Positions 24,676-33,481 of a stretch of 64,000 nt of DNA are shown here, piece after piece. Under the pieces are notes generated by a model. That model worked only from the letters and a program-made list of their open reading frames with translations, had not been told where the DNA came from and ran no database searches. Origin of the DNA: Terripilifer ovatus (GTDB taxonomy: Bacteria > Pseudomonadota > Alphaproteobacteria > Rhizobiales > Beijerinckiaceae); the NCBI GenBank assembly GCA_029222685.1, contig JARHVB010000082.1, positions 63,748 through 127,747 on the forward strand, written 5' to 3'. A program made the position numbers and the translations under genes. How positions within the stretch are numbered: the stretch's first letter is position 1; the number at the start of each line of letters is the position of its first letter.

Positions 24676-25011
24676 TCACGAAGTTTTCTCCTTCGCCGCC
24701 TTTTCGGCGGCAACCTCGTCGAGCCACTTCAGGGCGCGAACGACCGGATACAGGGGAGCGGACGCGCCGAGGAGCGCAAGCAGCGCGTGGCGCATGTTTT
24801 CGATGGGGACGTCGCACTCGAGCATCCGTTCGGCATGGATGCGAAAGGGAATCTCATAGCCCATCAGTGCAAAGCCACCGATGATGACGTATTCCCGCGT
24901 CTGGTAATCCAGTGGTCCTTCGCCGATATGGACGCGCATTTCCTTGAACGAAGCGGCTACCTCGGGCGCCAGTTGCTTCAGATAGTCGGACGGGATCGGG
25001 TCATCGTTCAT
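24676..25011 (-). CDS. Carboxymuconolactone decarboxylase family protein
   Basis: 111 residues from ATG 25011, supported by AAGGAG six bases upstream; earlier in-frame starts run into the permease gene. The small all-helical CMD/AhpD fold is suggested by LDYQTREYVIIGGFALMGYE, RIHAERMLECDVPIENMRHA and LLALLGASAPLYPVVRAL. The catalytic CxxC of AhpD-type peroxidases is absent; only one Cys is present in that region. It is the last gene of the minus-strand run beginning at 31111, 14 bases after the permease stop. It could be a decarboxylase or lactonase-like step of the pathway, or a structural homologue. Confidence 0.68.
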   Translation of the reverse strand: MNDDPIPSDYLKQLAPEVAASFKEMRVHIGEGPLDYQTREYVIIGGFALMGYEIPFRIHAERMLECDVPIENMRHALLALLGASAPLYPVVRALKWLDEVAAEKAAKEKTS

Positions 25012-25025
25012 TCTTTGCTCCTTCA

Positions 25026-26753
25026 TCAGGTTTGCAGGCCCCGCTTGCGGCGCACGAACGCCAGGACCGCCGCTACGACAATGACGTTGATGATCGTGGC
25101 GGTCAGCGCCAGGGCCGCGATCTCGGGAAACGAACCGTTCTGCCAAAGATCAAGCAGCACCTGACCGATGACGGGATTGGAGGTTTTGGCAAGCAGGGCG
25201 GAGGCGGTGAGCTCGCCCGCCATCTGGACGAAGAGAATGACCCAGCCTGCCGCCAGTCCGGGCAGCATGAGCGGCAGCATGATGCTGCGGAAGGCGCGTC
25301 CCGGCGCCGCCTTGAAGATGGCCGCGGCCTCCGTCAACTCCTTGCCGACCTGCGCCACGGCAACGGAGGCCGAACGCATCGCCTGGGGCATGAAGATGAC
25401 GAGATAGGCAAGCAGGAGAATGAGCCATGTCCCGCTGATATTCAGCCAGCCGCTGGAAAAACTCAGAATGAAGCCGACGGCCACGACGACATGCGGAACA
25501 CCTGCCGGCGCCGCCGTAACCGCCTGGATCAGGCGATTCAGCCCGCTGCCGGACACCTGCGCGCTGCGGGACAGCAGCGCGGCGATCAGCATGCCGATCG
25601 TCCCTCCGAGAGCGCCGAGCACGACGCTGTTGACGAGCGCCTTTCCGGCCAGCGAGGAGTTGAAGAAGATCGTCCGGTAATTGTCGAACCCCAGCGCGGC
25701 GAAATTGATATTCGGGGTCCAGAAGGGCTGGAGCGAGACGAAGGCAAGACCAAGGAGAGGCAGGATACCCGCCGTGACGATGAAGCTCAGAAGCAGGACA
25801 CGAGCCGGCCACCGCCACAGCCCCAGGCGGACCCGCGCCGCGCGTTGCGCCTTGCCGCCGATCTGCGCGGACAGGTTTGCCGGTGCAAGCACCGTCTGCA
25901 ACAGCAGCAGGGCTTGAACGAGGACCGTCAGAAACAGACCCAGCAGGATCGCGAGGTCCACACGCGCCGGATAGGCATAGACGAGCCGATAGATCAGGAC
26001 CGGCAGCATTTCGATTTTCGCGCCGGTGCCGATGATGACGGGGACCGAAAAGATCGCGAAGCCCATCATCATGACCAGCAGCAATCCCGCCAGCAGGGCT
26101 GGGCGGATGGCCGGCAGCGTGACCCGCCGAAATGTCGTGAAAGCGTCGGCCTTGGCCATCCTCGAGGCTTCTTCGAGACTTGGATCCAGCGACTTCAACG
26201 CAGACGACACCGGCAGATAGACGTAGGGTGTCAGATAAAGGGCCATGATCGCGATCAGCCCGTAGATCGTATAGATATCGAGCGGCCCGCTGGCGACCTC
26301 GATACCGAAGGCGTCCGCAAGTTTCCGGAGCCCCACGTTCAAAAGCCCTGCACGCGGGGCAAGCAGCATGACCCAACCGATGACGCCCGCAATCTGCGGC
26401 ATCAAAAGCGGCATGAGGGGCAATATTTCTCCCGTGCGGCCGGCACCCGCATCGGTTCGCTCGTTCAGCCAGGCAAGCAGCGTCCCGAACATCATCGCCA
26501 ACGCCCCCGAGGCCGCGACGACGATGACTGTATTCTGCAGCACCAGCCAGGTATTGGCTCTTGTCAGCGCCTCGATCAGGCCTTCCTTATGGACGGCGCT
26601 TCCCGGCCCGAATGCGGCCCACACCATCAGGCCGATCGGATAGACGATCAGCAGCGCGATCGCTGCGGCTATCAGAACGGAAATGCCCCGGAGTGAGAAA
26701 AAGCCGCCGGACAGAGCGCGGCCTGAAATCGCGGCGCCGGCAACATCACTCAT
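25026..26753 (-). CDS. ABC importer permease, two membrane domains fused (iron/aminoethylphosphonate type)
   Basis: 575 residues with about twelve membrane helices. Two EAA loops that contact the ATPase are visible: EEASRMAKADAFTTFRRVTL around residue 205 and TEAAAIFKAAPGRAFRSIML around 480, showing that two permease units are fused head to tail, as in FbpB/AfuB-type importers of the 2-aminoethylphosphonate/thiamine/ferric family. The start overlaps the end of the ATPase gene by eight bases. Works in the inner membrane with the ATPase (26746-27906) and binding protein (27906-28922). Confidence 0.9.
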   Translation of the reverse strand: MSDVAGAAISGRALSGGFFSLRGISVLIAAAIALLIVYPIGLMVWAAFGPGSAVHKEGLIEALTRANTWLVLQNTVIVVAASGALAMMFGTLLAWLNERTDAGAGRTGEILPLMPLLMPQIAGVIGWVMLLAPRAGLLNVGLRKLADAFGIEVASGPLDIYTIYGLIAIMALYLTPYVYLPVSSALKSLDPSLEEASRMAKADAFTTFRRVTLPAIRPALLAGLLLVMMMGFAIFSVPVIIGTGAKIEMLPVLIYRLVYAYPARVDLAILLGLFLTVLVQALLLLQTVLAPANLSAQIGGKAQRAARVRLGLWRWPARVLLLSFIVTAGILPLLGLAFVSLQPFWTPNINFAALGFDNYRTIFFNSSLAGKALVNSVVLGALGGTIGMLIAALLSRSAQVSGSGLNRLIQAVTAAPAGVPHVVVAVGFILSFSSGWLNISGTWLILLLAYLVIFMPQAMRSASVAVAQVGKELTEAAAIFKAAPGRAFRSIMLPLMLPGLAAGWVILFVQMAGELTASALLAKTSNPVIGQVLLDLWQNGSFPEIAALALTATIINVIVVAAVLAFVRRKRGLQT

Positions 26754-27906
26754 GACCGCCGTCCGTCGCGAAGGTTACCGCATGCTTGGTGTCCAGCGTG
26801 ACCCACACCTCGCTGCCCTCGTCGAGAAGATCCGGCCTGGTGCTGCGGACGACGAGACGCTGATCCTGAGCGGCAAGGATATATTCGGTATAAACACCGA
26901 GAAATGTCGCCAGCTCGATCCTGCCTCGAATGGCATTGACGGCAGGGCGGGCATCGGAAAACTGCAGATGTTCCGGCCGGATGACGATGCTGATCGCCTG
27001 ATCCGCAGCCAGCCCGTCTGGCCTGACCTGCAAAGGACCGATTGCGGTCTGGACCGCGGCGACGTCTTTCTCCACGCTGGAAATGCGACCCTCGATAATA
27101 TTGGCCGCGCCGGTAAAACCGGCCACATAGCGCGAGGCGGGCCGCTCGTAGATCTCGCGAACGGAACCGATCTGGGCGATCCTTCCCGACCGCATGACGG
27201 CGATCCGGTCCGCAAGCGCCAGCGCTTCGCTCTGGTCATGGGTCACATAAACGGTGCTGAACGCCAGCTTCTTCTGCAGGGCCGCCAGTTCGTTCCTCAA
27301 CTGCTCGCGCACCAGGGCATCGACATTGGACAGCGGCTCATCGAAGAGAACGGTTTCGTCACGGCCGACGATCGCACGAGCGAGCGATACGCGCTGTTGT
27401 TGTCCGCCCGACAATTGCGAGGGGTAGCGATCCGCATAGATATCGCAATTGACCATGCGCAGCGCCGCCATCACCCGCGCCTCGATGTCCGCCTTCGGCA
27501 CACGGGCGTTGATCAGGGGATAGGCGACATTCTGAAACACGGTCATATGCGGCCAGAGCGCATAGGACTGGAACACCATGCTGAGGCCACGCCGCTCGGG
27601 CGGCAGATGTATCCTCATGGAGGAAGAATAGACGATCTTTCCATCGATCTCGATTTCACCGGCATCGGGGGATTCCAACCCGGCGATGCAGCGCAGCAGG
27701 GTCGTCTTCCCGCAACCGGAGGGGCCGAGCAGCACCACCTTCTCGCCAGCGCCGATACTGATCGACACATCGTCGAGCGCGAGAACTTCCCCGCGGCTGG
27801 TGGAATATCGCTTGGTCAAACCAGACACGCGAATATGGCTGAGCTTGTCTCCATTGCCGATAGCAGCGGCGTTCATTGGCATATAAGTGTTTTGATCAGG
27901 ACGCAT
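26746..27906 (-). CDS. ABC importer ATPase (MalK/PotA-like, with C-terminal TOBE domain)
   Basis: 386 residues. Walker A GPSGCGKTT at 61-69, Q-loop VFQSYALWPH, signature LSGGQQQR at 165-172, Walker B TVLFDEP at 185-191 and switch His in TVYVTHDQSEALALADR. The C-terminal 120 residues form an OB-like TOBE domain. The start ATG shares one base with the stop of the binding protein gene (TAATG-type coupling); an internal ATG at residue 9 or 11 is possible. Powers the fused permease downstream. Confidence 0.92.
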   Translation of the reverse strand: MRPDQNTYMPMNAAAIGNGDKLSHIRVSGLTKRYSTSRGEVLALDDVSISIGAGEKVVLLGPSGCGKTTLLRCIAGLESPDAGEIEIDGKIVYSSSMRIHLPPERRGLSMVFQSYALWPHMTVFQNVAYPLINARVPKADIEARVMAALRMVNCDIYADRYPSQLSGGQQQRVSLARAIVGRDETVLFDEPLSNVDALVREQLRNELAALQKKLAFSTVYVTHDQSEALALADRIAVMRSGRIAQIGSVREIYERPASRYVAGFTGAANIIEGRISSVEKDVAAVQTAIGPLQVRPDGLAADQAISIVIRPEHLQFSDARPAVNAIRGRIELATFLGVYTEYILAAQDQRLVVRSTRPDLLDEGSEVWVTLDTKHAVTFATDGGHE

Positions 27907-28922
27907 TAAAGACCCAGGAGTGCAACAAGACGCGACCGCTCCGCCAGGGCCTGATCATATCTCGCCCGTTTGTGTTCCGGCGAGAGACGCAACGCGCCTG
28001 CCACATTGTTGCCGAGGGGCGACGCCGCCCATTCGGCGCAATAGGCGGACTGCCCTTCCGGAGTGAGATGGAAATTTGCCAGAAGCCGTGCGGCATTGGG
28101 ATGAGCCGCCCTGGCGCAAACGGCGATGAGAGACTCCTGGCCGCTGTCAAGCGCCGGCGCGATGTCTGCAACCGGCGCGCCCCGGGACAGCATCACCATG
28201 GTGGCCTGGTGCAGGCCGGGCGCGATAATAGCCCCGTCACCCGCAGCAAGCATCTGCAGGCCTGGCAGGATCGAAGGCACGTATTTCGGTTCCTGCGCCT
28301 TCAAGGCTGCGAGATAGCTTTCACCATAAGCGTCATAAACCATATACAGCCAATCGGCGACCTCGAGGTTGTTGCGGGGATCGCTGAGGAGGAGCCGCCC
28401 TTTCCATTTCGGATTGAGCAGATCCTTCCAGTCCTTCGGCCTGTCGGCTTCCTTGACGAGCTCGGTGTTGAAGATGATCGTATGCGGCGCGATCCCGATC
28501 GTGGCGAAATGCTCGGCCTTGGCCTCTGCCGGATAGGCCGCCGCTTGCGGCAAGTCGGACAAGGGCGCAAGCCAGCCCGCTTTGGCGGCATCCCTGAAAA
28601 CGAACGGATCCGAGAGCTGGATCAGGTCATTCGCGTAATTGCCGGCCTGGTGCTCGGACATGAAGCGTTGCGCGAGCTGCGCAGTCGCAAGGCGCAGGAC
28701 TTCCACCTTCACGCCCGGATATTGTTTCGAAAACGCATCGATGACGCGCTTGGAGATGTTCTCGTTGGCCGCGGCATAATAGACGACGCGCCCTTCGCCC
28801 TTGGCGGCCGTGTAGAGGGTGTCGACCTGTTCGGCGGAGAGAGCATGGTGCGGGGCAAGAAACGCAGCGGCTGCCGCGCCCCCGGAAAGTTGGAGAAGCG
28901 TCCGCCTGTTCATCATGTCCAT
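27906..28922 (-). CDS. ABC extracellular solute-binding protein (ferric/thiamine/phosphonate family)
   Basis: 338 residues with a Tat-like export signal: NRRTLLQLSGG, then AAAAAFLAP, cleaved near SAEQV. Type 2 periplasmic binding fold: EGRVVYYAAANENISKRVID at the N-lobe, GIAPHTIIFNTELV and PKDWKDLLNPKWKGRLLLSD at the hinge region. No Tyr pair typical for ferric binding is obvious. Family members bind ferric ion, 2-aminoethylphosphonate, thiamine or spermidine-like ligands. Ribosome site GAAGGGAA upstream. Followed directly by ATPase and permease genes. Next to an FMNH2-dependent monooxygenase, so the cargo may be a chelate or organosulfur/nitrogen compound; this is inference. Confidence 0.88.
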   Translation of the reverse strand: MDMMNRRTLLQLSGGAAAAAFLAPHHALSAEQVDTLYTAAKGEGRVVYYAAANENISKRVIDAFSKQYPGVKVEVLRLATAQLAQRFMSEHQAGNYANDLIQLSDPFVFRDAAKAGWLAPLSDLPQAAAYPAEAKAEHFATIGIAPHTIIFNTELVKEADRPKDWKDLLNPKWKGRLLLSDPRNNLEVADWLYMVYDAYGESYLAALKAQEPKYVPSILPGLQMLAAGDGAIIAPGLHQATMVMLSRGAPVADIAPALDSGQESLIAVCARAAHPNAARLLANFHLTPEGQSAYCAEWAASPLGNNVAGALRLSPEHKRARYDQALAERSRLVALLGL

Positions 28923-28961
28923 GGCGCTGTTCCCTTCGTTGTTGCCTGGGTTGGTTACAGA

Positions 28962-30278
28962 TTACGGCCGCTTCAAACCAAGATGTTCACGCAGCGTCTG
29001 CCCCGTGTAGTCCTGGCGGAAAATCCCGCGGCGCTGAAGTTCGGGTACGACCTTGTCGACGAAGCGGTCTATGGTGCCGGGCAGATAGGGCGGAATGATC
29101 ACGAAGCCGTCGGCCGCTTCCTGCTCGATCCATTCCTCCAGCGTGTCCGCTATCATCTTCGGCGTACCCTTGAGAGTCCAGTGCCCCCGGGAACCGGCGG
29201 CGTGCTGGTAGAGCTGACGGATTGTCAGGTTTTCCCGCTTGGCGAGTTCCGTCATGTTCTTCAGGCGGCCCTTGCCGGCATTCGAGTCCGTCAATTCCGG
29301 CATGGGACCGTCGAGGTCATATCCCGACAGGTCCACGCCCCCCAGCAATTCGCGCAGCAGGGCAAGGCCGACCTCCGGCAGGATCAGATCCTGCATCATC
29401 AGGAAGTCGGCCTGGGCTTCCTCCGCGCTGTCCCCGACAAAGGGCACGACGCCGGGCAGGATCTTCATCTGATCCGTCTCGCGACCGAACTTGGCCATCC
29501 GCCCCTTCAAATCGGCATAGAAGGCCTTGCCGTCCGACAAGGTCAGCTGCTGGGTGAAGACGATGTCCGCCGTCTCGGCGGCAAGCTCCTTTCCAGGCTC
29601 GGAAGACCCGGCCTGGGCCACGACGGGATGGCCCTGCGGGCTGCGGAACACGTTGAGCGGCCCGCGCACGGAGAAGCGCTCGCCCTTGTGGTTCAGCGGA
29701 TGCATCTTGGCCAGATCGAAATATTGGCCGGTCTGCTTGTTCAGAACCAGCGCATCGTCTTCCCAGCTGTCCCAGAGACCGCGCACGATATGGGCGACTT
29801 CGACAGCGCGCCCATAGCGATCCGCGTGGTCCATATGGGCGTCGCGCGAAAAATTATGGGCTTCGGCCTGGTTGGCCGAGGTGACCAGATTCCAGCCGGC
29901 GCGGCCGTCGCTCACATGATCGAGAGTGGCCATCTTGCGGGCGATATGGAACGGCTCGTTGTAGGTGGTGGTGATGGAGCCGACGAGGCCGATATGCTGC
30001 GTAACCGGCGCCAGTGCCGAAAGAAGGCTGACCGGCTCCATCTGGTAGAACGGCGACATCTTCGCCATGACTTCGTAATTGTGCGAGTGATGCATCGCGG
30101 CGCTGTCGGCCAGAAATACGAGATCGAATTTCCCTCTTTCGGCCGTGCGTGTGATTTCAATATAGCGCGAGAGCTTCGAGGCAAGATCAGGCCGGGCGTC
30201 CGGATGGCGCCAGGCGCCGATATGGAAGCCCACGGCGTTGAGCAAAAGGCCTAGCTTCATGTCTTTCTTGCGGGTCAT
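28962..30278 (-). CDS. LLM-class FMNH2-dependent monooxygenase, NtaA/SnaA/DszA family
   Basis: 438 residues, normal for the long NtaA-like group of bacterial luciferase-fold oxygenases (nitrilotriacetate, EDTA, dibenzothiophene sulfone or pristinamycin oxygenases). Diagnostic stretches: GAWRHPDARPDLASKLSRYI, FDLVFLADS, IGLVGSITTTYNEPFHIARK, LDHVSDGRAGWNLVTSANQA and the late GTIDRFVDKVVPELQRRGIF. It cleaves a C-N or C-S bond using O2 and reduced flavin supplied by a separate reductase, which is not encoded nearby. Placed between the alpha/beta hydrolase and the ABC importer genes, consistent with catabolism of an imported compound. A start at 30260 (MKLGLLL) is equally good. Confidence 0.88.
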   Translation of the reverse strand: MTRKKDMKLGLLLNAVGFHIGAWRHPDARPDLASKLSRYIEITRTAERGKFDLVFLADSAAMHHSHNYEVMAKMSPFYQMEPVSLLSALAPVTQHIGLVGSITTTYNEPFHIARKMATLDHVSDGRAGWNLVTSANQAEAHNFSRDAHMDHADRYGRAVEVAHIVRGLWDSWEDDALVLNKQTGQYFDLAKMHPLNHKGERFSVRGPLNVFRSPQGHPVVAQAGSSEPGKELAAETADIVFTQQLTLSDGKAFYADLKGRMAKFGRETDQMKILPGVVPFVGDSAEEAQADFLMMQDLILPEVGLALLRELLGGVDLSGYDLDGPMPELTDSNAGKGRLKNMTELAKRENLTIRQLYQHAAGSRGHWTLKGTPKMIADTLEEWIEQEAADGFVIIPPYLPGTIDRFVDKVVPELQRRGIFRQDYTGQTLREHLGLKRP

Positions 30279-30310
30279 TTGATTGTCCTGTCTTCTACTC
30301 TCGCCGGAAA

Positions 30311-31111
30311 TCAGTCCTGAAGAAACCGTCCGACAGCCGACGAAAAGAGGTCCGGCGCCTCGCTGATGGCGTTATGACGCTGGCCCTCGAGCCGCTCGAT
30401 GCGGGCGTTCGGCAGGCCCTCGGCCAGCATTTGCATGGCGTCGACATAACGCTTGGGACTGTCGCTGCCGAGAAGCAGCAGGACCGCGAAGCGGCAATTG
30501 CGGAATTTTTCCGGCTGGAAACGATAGGCGCGCACAGCCGCCAGCTCACGCGGCAAGGTCGCGGCCAGATCGACGCGCGCCTGCCAATCGGCCCCGCCCC
30601 TGACGGCGGCGATGCTGGCCGGCGGCATTTTCAGAACATCCCGCATGAAGATGGTCACCGCCTCGTCGCGGCGACCCGCTTCGACCTCAGCGCCGATGGC
30701 CGCGATATTAGCCTCGTCGACAGGATCGGGCGTGCAGGGAGGGACCGGCACCGGCGGCTCGTACAAGACGATGCGTCGCAAGCGCGGCAGTTCGAGCGCC
30801 GCTTCGAGAGCGAGAATGGCTCCGTAAGAATGCGCGACGATCTCCTCGGCTTTCGCGGCTTCGGCAACGGCTGCGATATCGGCAACCTCGTCCGACAAGG
30901 CATAGCGTGCCTGATCGCCGCTCAAGCCGCGGCCCCGACGGTCCAGCATCCAATAGGCACGATCGCCGGGCAATTTGTCGAGCACAGGAAGCCACCGCCT
31001 GCGGCCGGACGACGTGCCATGGACAAGCATTACCGGAGCGCCCTCGCCGGCTATCTCCACGCCCAGTGAGACTCCTGATGGCGACGCCACGATCCGTTGG
31101 TGCGTTTGCAT
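30311..31111 (-). CDS. Alpha/beta hydrolase
   Basis: 266 residues. Oxyanion loop VMLVHGTSSGRRRW near residues 27-40, nucleophile elbow VAHSYGAILALEAAL (Ser at the centre of HSYGA) near 92-106, and catalytic His in LEGQRHNAISEAPDL near 243. The acid is probably in the LLGSDSPKRYV segment. Broad esterase/lactonase/C-C hydrolase family. First gene of the minus-strand run 31111-24676 with a GGAAGG ribosome site; 32 bases separate it from the LLM oxygenase. It could open an ester or lactone before or after oxygenation. Confidence 0.85.
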   Translation of the reverse strand: MQTHQRIVASPSGVSLGVEIAGEGAPVMLVHGTSSGRRRWLPVLDKLPGDRAYWMLDRRGRGLSGDQARYALSDEVADIAAVAEAAKAEEIVAHSYGAILALEAALELPRLRRIVLYEPPVPVPPCTPDPVDEANIAAIGAEVEAGRRDEAVTIFMRDVLKMPPASIAAVRGGADWQARVDLAATLPRELAAVRAYRFQPEKFRNCRFAVLLLLGSDSPKRYVDAMQMLAEGLPNARIERLEGQRHNAISEAPDLFSSAVGRFLQD

Positions 31112-31504
31112 GGTTACACCTTCCGACTGTTTGCCTGTCTGTCCTGCAGGGCGATAAGTGCGACGGCGGCAGCACCCAGATGCGCAAGGAGCGTTCGGCG
31201 TGAGTAGGCATAGCCCATGCTGTTATCCCCTTAAATGGCCGTGGACCGCGCAGCGCCGAGCTGATCGTGAACTTGAGCCCAAAAACTAGACCAAGTGGGG
31301 AGATGCCGTGCAATTGAAATAATGGAACCAGGACTTGAGTTAAAATCAAGATCAGAACGCGCGGCTGCGCGCTAATGTCCTGTTCAACCGAAACGATTGA
31401 CGGTCCTGACGTGCGGTATGCCGACCCCGATGAGGCGGTTCGGTTCCGTCTTGTTACACGGTCGACAACCACGCTGTAATCGAACAGCTCCAGGGGGTTC
31501 TGGC
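31112..31504. promoter_or_regulatory. Divergent promoter region with a CTTGA-N7-TCAAG dyad
   Basis: 393 bases without a supported gene, between the alpha/beta hydrolase operon and the sulfurtransferase. At 31334-31350 stands CTTGA-GTTAAAA-TCAAG, the same T-N11-A dyad as at 24581-24597. A GCGCG-GCTG-CGCGC hairpin follows at 31359-31372. The stretch 31290-31350 is A+T-rich compared with the surroundings, fitting a promoter. Short open frames here overlap antisense and have no family likeness. Confidence 0.45.
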
Positions 31505-32377
31505 ATGACGCAGAATAATTTTCCTGACGCAGGTCCGCTCGTCGGCGTCGACTGGCTTGTCACCCAGGTCGGAAAGCCAAATGTCGCTGTGCTGGATGCG
31601 AGCTTCGTCTTGCCTGGCGGTGTTTTGCGTAACAATCCACCCAGGGCGCTGCCTGGGGCATGGCGCTTCGACCTGGATGTCGTGAAGGATCCGGGATCGC
31701 AACTGCCGCATATGTTGCCGCCCCCGGATATCTTTGCCGAGGCATGCGCGGCACGCGGCATCGGTCCGGACACGCTGGTGGTTTGCTACGATGCGGAAGG
31801 TCTTGCCGGAGCCGCGCGCTGCTGGTGGACTTTTCGTACGCACGGCCATGACAAGGTCCGCGTGCTGAACGGAGGTATCGATGCCTGGACGGGTTCCGGA
31901 CAGGCCCTCGTTGCCGGGCCTGCTCGCTCTCCTGCCGCAACGCCCGGTGCGTACCGGTCGGTGACGCCGGCACTCGCTCGTCCGTCGCTTGTCCGCACCG
32001 CCGAGGACGTGCTTGCGGCTTTGAAGTCAGGCGAGACCATTCTGGATGCCCGGTCCACCGGCCGGTTCCTCGGCTCCGAGCCGGAGCCGCGACCTGGCCT
32101 GCGTTCAGGCCACATGCCAGGCGCGAAATCGCTGCCTGCAGGAAGCCTGCTGGACCCCAGCGGCCGATGGTTGCTACCGAAATCAGATCTTGAGCAGCGC
32201 TTCGCCGGCGTTGGCGGTCCTGAAGCGGCCGCGATCGCCACTTGTGGATCGGGAATGACTGCCAGCCTGATCGCGCTTGCCGCGGCAGTGCTCGGCAATG
32301 ACGAGGTTGCGATCTACGACGGCTCGTGGGCGGAATGGGGCGCACGTGACGAACTTCCTGTCGCGACTGGAGCCTGA
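31505..32377 (+). CDS. Sulfurtransferase (two-domain rhodanese, TST/MST type)
   Basis: 290 residues from ATG 31505 with AGGGGG upstream. Two rhodanese domains: the first with VAVLDASFVLPG and DTLVVCYDAEGLAGAARCWW, inactive or structural; the second with TILDARSTGRFLG, the linker GLRSGHMPGAKSLPAGSLLD and the active loop TCGSGMTAS carrying the catalytic Cys near residue 246. CGSGxTA loops are typical of 3-mercaptopyruvate/thiosulfate sulfurtransferases. It transfers sulfane sulfur to cyanide or thiols. If the LLM oxygenase next door releases sulfite from an organosulfur substrate, this gene would fit that theme, but it is on the other strand and the link is weak. Confidence 0.9.
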   Translation: MTQNNFPDAGPLVGVDWLVTQVGKPNVAVLDASFVLPGGVLRNNPPRALPGAWRFDLDVVKDPGSQLPHMLPPPDIFAEACAARGIGPDTLVVCYDAEGLAGAARCWWTFRTHGHDKVRVLNGGIDAWTGSGQALVAGPARSPAATPGAYRSVTPALARPSLVRTAEDVLAALKSGETILDARSTGRFLGSEPEPRPGLRSGHMPGAKSLPAGSLLDPSGRWLLPKSDLEQRFAGVGGPEAAAIATCGSGMTASLIALAAAVLGNDEVAIYDGSWAEWGARDELPVATGA

Positions 32378-32528
32378 TGAAAGCGGCAAGGACACAGGCA
32401 GCGAACCGCGACAATGTTGACGAGACAACATTTGGTTGTGCCGCCTGAAACTTAATTTCCTCTGGGCGCTCCGGCGCCGCGGTGCTTAGATGCGATGTTG
32501 CGCATCCCGCGCCGATTGCGAGAGCATA

Positions 32529-33470
32529 ATGCAGATTCCGGACGGACGTATCGACGTTCATGTCCATGCCCTGCCGCCGTTTTATATTGAGGCCGTAGAG
32601 GCGTCCGGCCACAAGGCGTCCGTCAGTGCCGGCTTTCCGGCGTGGACGCCGCAGGCCGCGCTGGCCTTCATGGAACGCAACGGAATCGCTTTTTCGATCA
32701 ACTCGATCTCGCCGCCGGGCGTTGCCTTCGGCGACGAGACCAGGGCGCGCAATCTGGCGCGGCGCTGCAACGACTATCTGGCGACGCTTGCCGCGCAATA
32801 TCCGCGGCGTTTCGGCGGGCTCGGCATTCTGCCGATGCCCGACCTCGCAGGATCGCTGGATGAAATCGACCACGCGCTCGGCGTGCTGCACCTTGACGGC
32901 ATCGTGCTCTTCGCCAGCTATGGCACGGCGTTTCTCGGCGATCCGGTGTTCGATCCGGTGCTGGAGCGGTTGAACGAGGCGGAGGCCACGGTCTTCATCC
33001 ACCCCAACAGCCATCCGGCGAGCCTGTCGCTCGGCATGAACATTCCCACCTTCCTTGTCGAATTTCCGCTCGCCACGACGCGGGTCGTCGCCAACCTGAT
33101 CTTCTCCGGCGCGGTGCGGCGTTTCCCCAACATAAAATTCGTTCTCGCCCACAACGGCGGCGCCATTCCGTTCCTGAGCTGGCGCTTCGCCATGGCGCCG
33201 CTGATCGATGCGCGCTTCGAAGGCTTCACCCAGGAGAGCGTGCTGGCGGCGCTGCGCCGGTTCTATTTCGAATCGGCCCAGGCGGCGGGCCCGGCGCCGA
33301 TGGCGGCGCTCGCCGAGATTTCCGACCGCAGCCACTGGCTGTTCGGCTCCGACTGGCCCTATTGTCCGCAGAGCGTCACGCAGGCAGGCGAGGCTTCGCT
33401 TGCCGCAAGTGGATTTGCGCCGGATCTCTTCCGGCAGAACGCCCTCGCCCTGTTTCCGCGCCTGAAATGA
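32529..33470 (+). CDS. Amidohydrolase-2 family decarboxylase-like protein (ACMSD-like)
   Basis: 313 residues from ATG 32529. TIM-barrel metal hydrolase/decarboxylase: HxH motif in IDVHVHALPP (H11, H13), a metal His in TVFIHPNSHPASLSLGMNIP, LAHNGGAIPFLSWR, and the metal Asp in WLFGSDWPYCP (D275). The layout matches 2-amino-3-carboxymuconate-6-semialdehyde decarboxylase and gamma-resorcylate decarboxylase-like enzymes, which are non-oxidative decarboxylases of aromatic or ring-cleavage products. A start at 32490 adds 13 residues without support. Followed by a TctC-type binding protein. Two proteins with 3-hydroxyanthranilate-dioxygenase-like cysteine sites lie 1.2 kb downstream. Confidence 0.88.
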   Translation: MQIPDGRIDVHVHALPPFYIEAVEASGHKASVSAGFPAWTPQAALAFMERNGIAFSINSISPPGVAFGDETRARNLARRCNDYLATLAAQYPRRFGGLGILPMPDLAGSLDEIDHALGVLHLDGIVLFASYGTAFLGDPVFDPVLERLNEAEATVFIHPNSHPASLSLGMNIPTFLVEFPLATTRVVANLIFSGAVRRFPNIKFVLAHNGGAIPFLSWRFAMAPLIDARFEGFTQESVLAALRRFYFESAQAAGPAPMAALAEISDRSHWLFGSDWPYCPQSVTQAGEASLAASGFAPDLFRQNALALFPRLK

Positions 33471-33481
33471 GGATCACAAAA

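Noticed and set aside
24676-25146. Longer start for the carboxymuconolactone-decarboxylase-like gene
   Set aside because: Residues before 25011 come from antisense-like reading inside the permease gene; AAGGAG six bases before ATG 25011 fixes the start.
25032-26696. 554-codon open frame on the plus strand
   Set aside because: Antisense to the fused permease; very rich in Arg, Gln and Asp, with no domain.
27876-30254. 792-codon open frame on the plus strand
   Set aside because: Antisense to the binding protein and LLM oxygenase genes, with no recognisable domain; the minus-strand genes have ribosome sites and family motifs.
31560-33335. 591-codon open frame on the minus strand
   Set aside because: Antisense to both the sulfurtransferase and the amidohydrolase, which carry clear catalytic motifs.
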